The notes beneath the pieces were generated by a model that saw only the letters and a list, made by a program, of their open reading frames with translations, was not told the DNA's origin and did not search any database. A stretch of DNA of 64,000 nucleotides from positions 13,535,570-13,599,569 of the forward strand of contig CM022301.1 in assembly GCA_011799875.1 (NCBI GenBank). Direction: 5' to 3'. Positions 56,895-64,000 of this stretch are shown piece by piece. This DNA comes from Thinopyrum elongatum (taxonomy: Eukaryota; Streptophyta; Magnoliopsida; Poales; Poaceae). Positions within the stretch are counted from its first letter, which is position 1, and each line of letters starts with the position of its first letter. The position numbers and the translations under genes are program-made.

Positions 56895-59640
56895 TCACTG
56901 GGGCGGACGACGACGAATCTGGGTCTTCCTCGGACGAGGACCGGAAGGCGATAAGCGATCAGCCGGTGGATGACGCTGACGATTACCACGACCATAGATA
57001 ACCTCGTCTGTCTGTGTCTCCTGCGTCAATGGTGGTGGTGGAGTGTGAAGAACTGTCTGCGAGAACTCATAGGTGTTTGCAGCTCGGTCATCATCGTCGT
57101 CGTCACCGGCTAAGAACGAACCAGCACCACTAAGCATCGGTGACTGGACTGAATGCATGAACGGCTGCGACTGGCTGCCGACTGCGGTAAAGTAAAACAT
57201 GTAAAATTGATTTGCGAACCTACAATGTTTAAAAGAATGTACAAAGTAGTGTTACCTAGGTCCATCTGATGATGCCAGGAAGAGCCCCCTGGTTCTGAAG
57301 GAGGTGGCTGCTGGAAGAAAGAGCACCCTGGTTGTGAAGGAGGTGTCTACTGCCAGGAAGAGCTCCCTGGTTGTGAACGCTGCACAGAGGGTCGTGGTTC
57401 TGAACGCTGCACAGAGGGTCGAGGTTCTGAACGCTGCAGAGAGTGGCATGGCGGACGATGTGCTGGACGAAGAATAGCAACATCCGAAGATCGTCTACAT
57501 GTAACAGCTGCGTAAATCCCCCGTAGCTTCTCATCAAGACACCTCAACCATGAGACGTTCTCTCGTGGTGGGATATTATCTCCCCTCTCAAAGCGTTGCA
57601 TTAAAGCGGAAACCTCCTCTAGCGCCTCGCTTGTCAAGTCACCCTGTACACGGAGAGTTAACCAATTAGATCATTATTGTATGGCAGACAACACGAATAG
57701 TCAACCAATTGTATATGTTCAGGTTAAGAAAAAACTTAACATGTGAGAACCATAGCACGTACCGCGTGGTGTCTGGTTCCCATAACAGAGACAGTTGGGT
57801 ACATATCACTGGTGAGAGGGGCTTCGATCTGATCAGGAGCTGCTGATGGAACCAAGTAGATCCTGGTGCTATGCTTGTAACTCTGCAGATACAACCCGAA
57901 CTTGTCCCAATCAAAGGGCCGAACCTCATCCCAGATATTTGTCGGCGCAGTAGTCCATTCGTCCACGTAAGGGCTAATGTCGCGAAGCCAAGAATCGTGG
58001 GACTTGTTTCCTCCTGCGCGACTGTACCTGAGATTGACATGCGCGTTACATGATTAGTGATATTCTGAATGCAGACCTGAGAACTAAAATAGTATTACTT
58101 ACTTGTGCACGTGATCTGGTAAGTGTGGAATAACTGAAATGTCAGGCTCTTGGCATAGGCCGAACTGTCTCATCACCCTATGAAGAGCCATCTCCTCAAC
58201 CGTCACGTCGAACACCAACTTAGCCTTGGTCATCCAATAGTGCCGATCTCTAGTGCACAATCCAGAAATCCCAACTGGACACCTGGATAATATAGCCTGA
58301 TGGGAGTATGGCTCCCAGATAACTTGATCCTCGTGCAAACTATCAAACTGCGCCGTGAAGGAGGGGTAGCAGCCCCTCACCTGGCTATGCGCGAACTGTC
58401 TCTATGCATGACAAGAAATAAGCATTAGTAATACTATTGAATGGCAAGAAATAAGCATTAGTAATTCATGTTGTTACTTAATATGAAAATACCTCTCTCC
58501 GTGTCCAAACAGATCCCATAGTAGGCAAGTCGCCGATAGCAGGCACGTAAGTCCCAGCCATGTCCTCCAAACCAAAAGGTCTATCAACGTAGACATAGGG
58601 TCGACCAATAGGGAATCTCTCGTATGACCAGAGCTGCAACAATAGTGGACATCCTGTAATACCTGATTTTCTAGCCTTCAACGAGCAAGCTTTGCACATG
58701 CCTCTGTATGTAGCCGCTAACACAGCAGAACCAAAACTCCTCTGCAGAATGTCCCCAGGGCAACGTGCGTTAGCTATCTCTCGTGCAATACCGATGAGTC
58801 GTGCATCGACAGTGGTCACGTGGTTCTCCGTGAACATCGTCTTGCCGAACAACCACAAAATATATGCCTCTAGGGATCGGTCAATTTGTGCCTCTGACAA
58901 CTGAACATTGAGATATCCTAAGGAGACAATCTACATAGAAACCAAAGATTGTTTGAACTATGCAATGAGGACAACAATGAAAACATCAGTTTTTAAACTT
59001 GCCATGAAGGTTACCTGAAACTGGGTCAACCACTTAAAACGAGGCCCGTGAGTATCGTTGTCTAGGACCTTAGCAGTTGGCACCGCAGCCAAAAAACGGC
59101 CCTGCATCGATGCTAGCCAACCAGATTGTGCCTCTAAAGGACCTATGGCAGCACCGGCCAGAGGTAATCCCAACAAGTAAGACACATCCTGTAAAGTAGG
59201 CGCCATCTCTCCCCAAGGAAAGTGAAACGTATATGTCTCTGGTCTCCATCTATCTACTAAGCAGGTAATGAGTGACTTGTCGTAAGAGAAACGTTTCACT
59301 TGCCTCTTGCGTAACTGCATTGGTTCACCTGCCTCGTCCAATTGCGGATGTTCAACCCACTCATCCAATGTACCCTCAACCAGCCGTGCCAAGGGTAGAA
59401 GTCCAGCCCAACTTAACCTACAAAATAAAGAGAATGTAGCATACAGTTAGCGGCTATTAAAATGATGTCAAACATAGTAAGTCATTATATCGACACATAC
59501 CTATTAACCCATGAATGGTGTATCATCCAGTTAGACTTTGGGGTGCGAGTGACCAACACGTCTAAGTTCTTGCCCGCTTCCATATGTGCGGCCCGGTGCC
59601 CTCTATCAATATTACGATTAAGCAACGGATACGAAGCCAT
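56895..59640 (-). CDS. PMD (plant mobile domain) gene of T2, seven exons
   Basis: Exons on the - strand are inferred at 59640-59501, 59417-59015, 58930-58493, 58401-58103, 58027-57763, 57643-57256 and 57181-56895. All junctions are GT-AG and the frame is kept across all six introns, giving about 739 codons. The N-terminal exons have MASYPLLNRNIDRGHRAAHM, LVDRWRPETYTFHFPWGE and LQDVSYLLGLPLAG, the PMD signature. The middle keeps LWSYERFPIGRP and exon 5 has WLRDISPYVDEW. The C-terminus is Pro/Gln/Ser-rich with QRSEPRPSV repeats, then acidic. One in-frame TAG (57347-57349), probably from CAG, falls in the repeat region; it may truncate the protein after the PMD core. PMD proteins of plants (MAIN, MAIL1) act in the nucleus. 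The gene follows the transposase in the same direction. Confidence 0.8.
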
Positions 59641-59671
59641 ATCTGCAATTCAAACAACAAATCTCAGGTGC

Positions 59672-59892
59672 AAATTAAAACATAGTCCAGACATATTAAA
59701 AATTAAAACATAGTCCAGACATATTACAAATTAAAACATAGTCAAATAATATTACAAAATAAAACATAGTCCAGACATATTACAAATTATAACATAGTCA
59801 AATAATATTACAACTTAAAACATAGTCCAACACATATTACAAATTAAAACATAGTCCAACACATATTACAAATTAAAACATAGTCCAACACA
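59672..59892. repeat. AAACATAGTCCA tandem repeat, ~28-30 bp, about 8 copies
   Basis: The unit ATTACAAATTAAAACATAGT with variable CCAGACAT/CCAACACAT/CAAATAAT endings repeats about eight times. It separates the transposase stop from the PMD gene start, so it would be 3' UTR of one and promoter region of the other. Confidence 0.85.
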
Positions 59893-60841
59893 TTATATAG
59901 CTTGCGAGTTATTTCTTTCTCGTCCGCCCCTTCGGCCTCGACTGCCACGACCACCACGACTGCCACGACCACGTCCGCCTCTTCCTACTGTTGTCGCAGT
60001 CGTCGATGTAGAAGCACTCGTCGATGTGGAAGCACCGTCTTTGTTCAGGTCGGGACAATATTTCATCCTATGCCCATAAGCCGCGCATAGCAAACATTGT
60101 CTGGTTGCTCCACCAGCTTCAAATTGGTCCATATCGTTTCGGATGCGCTTTACCTTACGTCTGCCCCTGCTTGTTCGCCGAAGTTTTGGATCCGGAATGT
60201 ATACTCTCTGCCCATCGTTTACCTTGTTGAAATTGCCGACGACTCTAAACCCTGTCATCTCACCTGTCCAGACATTGAGTACTGCATCTTTTAAATAGTA
60301 TGGAGACACGAAGGAGATAGCGTCCAACTCAATCTGGCCACAGGCAGCCAACACATGTGAGCAAGGCAGGTGCAACAACTTCGGTTTGTTGCATGTACAC
60401 TCACAAGTTGGATAAAATTTCGTTCCAATTTTTACCTCGTGCGTCTTCACCTCATTTGCAGAACCAAAACCATCTGTAGGAAGCTGAACCTCATACCTCC
60501 TTTCCTGATTACCTATGAGTCTGACAGTGTGCTTCTTTGCTTTCTCTATCTTTTTTGCCATGTACTCCATGACACGGCTACAATAAGGTGTGTTCTGGTT
60601 ATCTGCAATATGCTTCTTTGCTAACTCGTGCCTTTCTCTGAAATATCTCAAAGTGCCATGGAATACAGCCTCTACAATAGCTGTGAGTGGCAATGCTCTA
60701 TTCCCTGTGAGTACAAAGTTATACACCTCTGCAAGATTGGTTGTCATGTGGTCATACCTAGCTCCATGGGTGTCATGCAGCAAAGACCAATTCACCGGAG
60801 GCTCTTTCTCTATCCACACACAAAAATTCTTTATTGCCATG
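59893..60841 (-). CDS. MuDR-type transposase, C-terminal part (split by S2)
   Basis: The frame runs about 316 codons on the - strand from the S2 junction to the stop at 59893. It contains the region after the DDE core (DTHGARYDHMTTNLAEVYNF, FRERHELAKKHI), then a SWIM zinc finger (CECTC...LPCSHVLAAC, near 60345-60405), a CX2CX4HX4C zinc knuckle (CLLCAAYGHRMKYC, near 60049-60098), and an Arg/Gly-rich tail. This order is standard for Mutator-like transposases (MURA type), which cut and insert the element. The catalytic DDE residues lie beyond the window, to the right of the S2 insertion. The visible part has no stop; S2 disrupts the gene. Confidence 0.9.
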
Positions 60842-63800
60842 TGTAACACCCCCGGTGATTAGCGACAGTAATCACTTTTGATAATGACATGTCAGCATGA
60901 TTAACAGTGCATACTCATCATTAGCATCATATTGCATTTCAACTCCTAACTCAAATTCAAATTTAAATGAAAGTGAAATATAAAAGTTGTCCAACATAAA
61001 AACTAAAATGTTCGATAACTAGCAAAAATTGCAGAGGCTAGTCTAAAATTGTAACCAACAAATACTAAAATAATTAGGTGGCTCTAACATAATTAAAACA
61101 GTAAGGATTAATGCATATTAATTATTGTAAAATTTGTGGGAGCTCCAATTGTCTCCAAACTAATTTTTGGTAGTGTTAGGTAATGCCTAGTATTTATTGG
61201 AACTTTTGTTATGTTTTACAAAAACCATTTTGAGGCTTAACTATTTACTAAACTGAGAAGAGAAAAAGAATAAAAGAAAAGGACAAAAGAAAAACAAAAC
61301 CAAAAAAGAAAAAGAAAAAGAGAAATTCACCCCCTCCCGGCCCAACTGGGCCTCAGCCCAGCTGGTCCGGCCCCGGCCTCTCCCCTCTCTCGCCTCGCTC
61401 GCCGCCGCGCATGCCGCTACTGCCGCTCGCCCGCGCTCCGCTCGCGCCCCGCACCGCCCGCTCGCGCGCCTCGCCACGCCGCCGCCGCACGCACGCACAC
61501 ACGCGCCCACGCACTGCGCTGCCGCGCTGCTGCTCGTCGCCGCGCGCACACGCCCGCGTCGCCGCGCCCCGCCGCACGCCCTCGCGCGCACCGCGCGCCG
61601 CGCGCCCGTGGCCTTGGGCCACTGCCCGATGGGCCCCGCGCCCCTGTGCCACTGCCGCTGGGCCCGAAACCCCCCTGGCCACTGACAGCGGGCCCGGCCC
61701 AAAAACGTTTTAGGGAAATAAAAAAATAAAAAATAATAATAATTAAAATAAATAAATAATTAGTTAATTAATTAGTTAATTAATCCTGATTAGGTTAATC
61801 TAATTAACTAATTAGTGTTAATTAAACAGTAATCTAATTAGTTAATCCTAATTAATCTAACAGTCTATGACAGGTGGGACCCACCCTGTCAGGACACCTG
61901 CTGACGTCAGCATGATGTCATGCTGATGTCATCGCAACACTGTTTCGGATAATGTTGATTTAAATAATTAATTAAATTCTAGAAATTAATAAAAACTTTA
62001 GAAAATCATATTAAATAATCCGTAACTCCGATGAAAATACTTTATACATGAAACTTGCTCAGAATTCCGATACGAACCCGGATACGCCCTCCGTATTCCC
62101 GTCAGATGCCCGCAGCTATAAGAATATTGAACTTTTAGACCATTTTCAGTAAATGAATAGTGCCCAACTTTAATTAAATAAATCCAAATAAATTCCTAAA
62201 TTAACTAAATCATTTAGTTAGGCAGTAGAACACCCCGGCATATCATTTAGGCATGTCATACATGTTGTTTGCATTATTGCCGTGAATTTATTGTTTCTCT
62301 CCCCTCCTTCTCTCTCTTGATAGACGCCGAGACCGACGACGCTGCATCTGGATACGACTACTCTACCGACGAGCAGCCCGTTGACGACCCCTCTCTCTTG
62401 CCAGAGCAACCAGGCAAGCCCCCCCTTGAGCATTCCAGATATCGCCCATTCTATTCTCCTGCTAGCATTAGATTTTGCTACTGTTAATGTATGCTCCTAT
62501 TCTGATGCATAGCCTGCTGTTGTAACCTGTTCATTGCTACCTTACCTGCCTATGATAAACTGTTTAGTTTAGGTTGGAATGAACCATCAGTGACCCCACC
62601 ATCTTACCCTTGTTGCCCCTGCTTGATCATCGGCAACTCGATCAATGTGATCGTCGACCAGAGACCGACACCTCACTTCACACCCCCTTAGTTGTACGAC
62701 TCTGCGTAGTAACTGTCGAGTGCCGAGGGTGATACCTCGTAACGCACTTCCGATGAATACTCTGCAGTGTAGCTGTTCGGTCGTGGTCATCGAGGGTGAT
62801 TCCTCCTTCTCCACTTCCGATACGTCTCTGTCGTGCAACCCCCAGTGTGAACCTCGAGGGTGATACCTCATACGTTCACCCTGACTGTTTCGTCGAGTGG
62901 AATCCGCCGAGGGTGATTCCTCGGGTTTCCCCCTTGATGTTATGACCACACGATTACTTGACCTCTGTTACAGGCGGGTCCACCCTGGTGGGTACCCGCT
63001 GGGGATCTATGATTTCGGGTGTGCCGGAAGGGCACTCGAGTGTGACATTGTGGCGGAGCATCAGAGACTGTGATTGTCTCCGCTTGATACTAATTGAGCC
63101 TATTGGATTTGGGTGTGTGATCTGAGTGGGTCGACATGCCCTATATGCACTACCACCACGCGGGATAATGGTTATGGGACCCTCTGCGAAGTACGTTTCT
63201 CCGAAAGCTCGTCTGACGTCACGATTCACCGTGCGGGCTGATTGTTGGGATTGGGCTGGATACTTCACTGACAAGTTCAGTGTCGCGCCTGCACCCTGGC
63301 CAGTCTCGCAACGCGCAGGGTGCCCAGGGCGATGGCCCGAGACCTCTGGGTGCATAGGTTAGTCCGGCGTGCTGACCTCTCTGCCGAGCCTAGGTAGAGC
63401 GCTGCTTTGTGTTGATCTTCCGAGGACGGGCATTACCCAGCAAGTGTGTCCGGCCAGAGTTGATCGAGCGTGTTGGGTAACAGTAGTGCACCCCTGCAGG
63501 GATGAATCTTCTATCGATAGCCGGTCCTACGGTAAAGGACGCTCAGTTTGTGTATCCCGATCTACTACTTAAACTAGATACTTGTTACTTAATTGAAGCT
63601 TCGGGATCGCTTTCTCGCTTGGGAGTCGAGGAAGGATCTTTAAGCTGTACTTCAACATGTTTGCTAAATAAAATGCTATTCTACTCTCTTCTACTGCTGC
63701 AAGATGATGGCCTTGTGAAGATGTTTGAAGATGCTAGTCTTCGATAGGACTAGGCCTTCTCTCTATTCTGGCATTTCTGCAGCCCAGTCCACATATACAG

Positions 63801-64000
63801 CCTTTCTCCATTGATAATGTTGCATATGTAGTATAGATCCTTGCTTGCTGAGTACTTCGGATGAGTACTCACGGTTGCTTTACTTTCTCTTTTCCCCATA
63901 TACCCCACTTTGATGATACATCAGACGATGGAGTCCAGGAGCCAGATGCCACCACCGGAGCTTACTATCAGGAGGGTCCAGAGGGTACTTACTACTGGAT
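60842..64000 (+). mobile_element. Long LTR S2, same family as S1, runs off the window
   Basis: It begins TGTAACACCCCCGGTGATTAG at 60842 inside the transposase gene and follows S1 in order: the AT-rich start, the GC-rich tract (61330-61700), the TTAATTAATTAG tract, a TGACGTCA site, the 90-base exon-like block (62324-62413), GAGGGTGATTCCTC repeats (62740-62930) and GAGTACTCACGGTTGCTT near 63865. The left flank is CCATG, which should reappear after the right end, about 600 bases past the window if S1 is a guide. Confidence 0.85.
62730..62940 (+). repeat. CGAGGGTGATTCCTC imperfect repeats in S2
   Basis: The phrase GAGGGTGATWCCTC occurs four or five times, also in S1 at 48830-49035. The arms GAGG...CCTC are self-complementary, so the transcript may form small hairpins. 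Confidence 0.7.

Larger units (their letters stand above)
55370..64000. mobile_element. Mutator-type element T2 (left end to window edge)
   Basis: The left limit is approximate: sequence from about 55372 (GCGGAGAATTTTTCAAAAC) leads into a GTCGGCC...GGCCGAC hairpin array, as in T1. T2 carries a MuDR-type transposase C-terminus, a seven-exon PMD gene and a small + strand gene. The long LTR S2 enters at 60842, so the rest of the transposase and the right terminus are beyond the window. Confidence 0.75.

Overview
This window is plant nuclear DNA made almost entirely of nested transposable elements. The repeat types point to a grass of the Triticeae (wheat, barley, rye or Aegilops): Copia LTRs beginning TGTAGGAGATATGCCCTAGAGG-like, CACTA elements with GTCCCGGTT/AACCGGGAC subterminal repeats, a solo Gypsy LTR of the TGATACGTCTCCAACG type, and roughly 3.7 kb LTRs running TGTAACACC...GGCGTCACA. 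This assignment rests on recalled families, not on a search. I found no host gene with a convincing full structure, and no tRNA, rRNA or CRISPR array.

Layout. (1) Positions 1-10368 hold a decayed Copia element (A, + strand) whose 5' LTR is cut by the window edge. Its 3' LTR carries a solo Gypsy LTR (8701-10271, duplication GTAAC). A sits in CACTA element C1, of which only 10369-14146 lies inside the window; C1 is an internal-deletion derivative with the end of a transposase-accessory/ULP1-like gene. (2) Positions 14147-16789 are spacer with a polyA retroposon (14996-15931). (3) Positions 16790-38430 are a complete-ended CACTA element (C2, - strand, duplication AAT). It carries a decayed Tnp2 transposase, a small intact coiled-coil/membrane-protein gene, and a decayed TnpA-like gene ending in a ULP1-type cysteine-protease domain. 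C2 is interrupted by Copia element B (20487-28861, duplication ATAAC) and by a foldback MITE (32848-33409). (4) Positions 38431-44216 hold LINE and retroposon debris, including three polyA insertions with visible duplications or tails. (5) Positions 44217-52074 are a Mutator-type element (T1, 9-bp duplication) that carries a plant mobile domain (PMD) gene but no visible transposase. It is split by a 3.75 kb solo LTR (S1, duplication GCAGT). (6) Positions 52075 to about 55370 are AT-rich arrays of GAACATTTTT-like words. (7) From about 55370 to the window end is a second Mutator-type element (T2). It has a MuDR-type transposase, a nearly intact seven-exon PMD gene, and an uncharacterised small gene behind a duplicated promoter with a cluster of TTTCCCGC (E2F-type) sites. 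It is interrupted at 60842 by another long LTR (S2).

How the parts relate. In T2 the transposase and PMD gene lie head to tail on the - strand while the small gene is on the + strand at the element's left end. T1 has the PMD gene alone, so it would need a transposase in trans. In C2 the Tnp2, the small membrane protein gene and the TnpA-ULP1 gene all run on the - strand. The retrotransposons are passengers; both Copia copies share decayed reverse-transcriptase sequence, so they probably spread with help from other elements.

The most promising leads are the PMD-bearing Mutator elements with the E2F-site promoter and unknown small gene, the intact 119-residue membrane protein encoded by the CACTA element, and a small spliced acidic/tyrosine-rich reading frame conserved in the two long LTRs.
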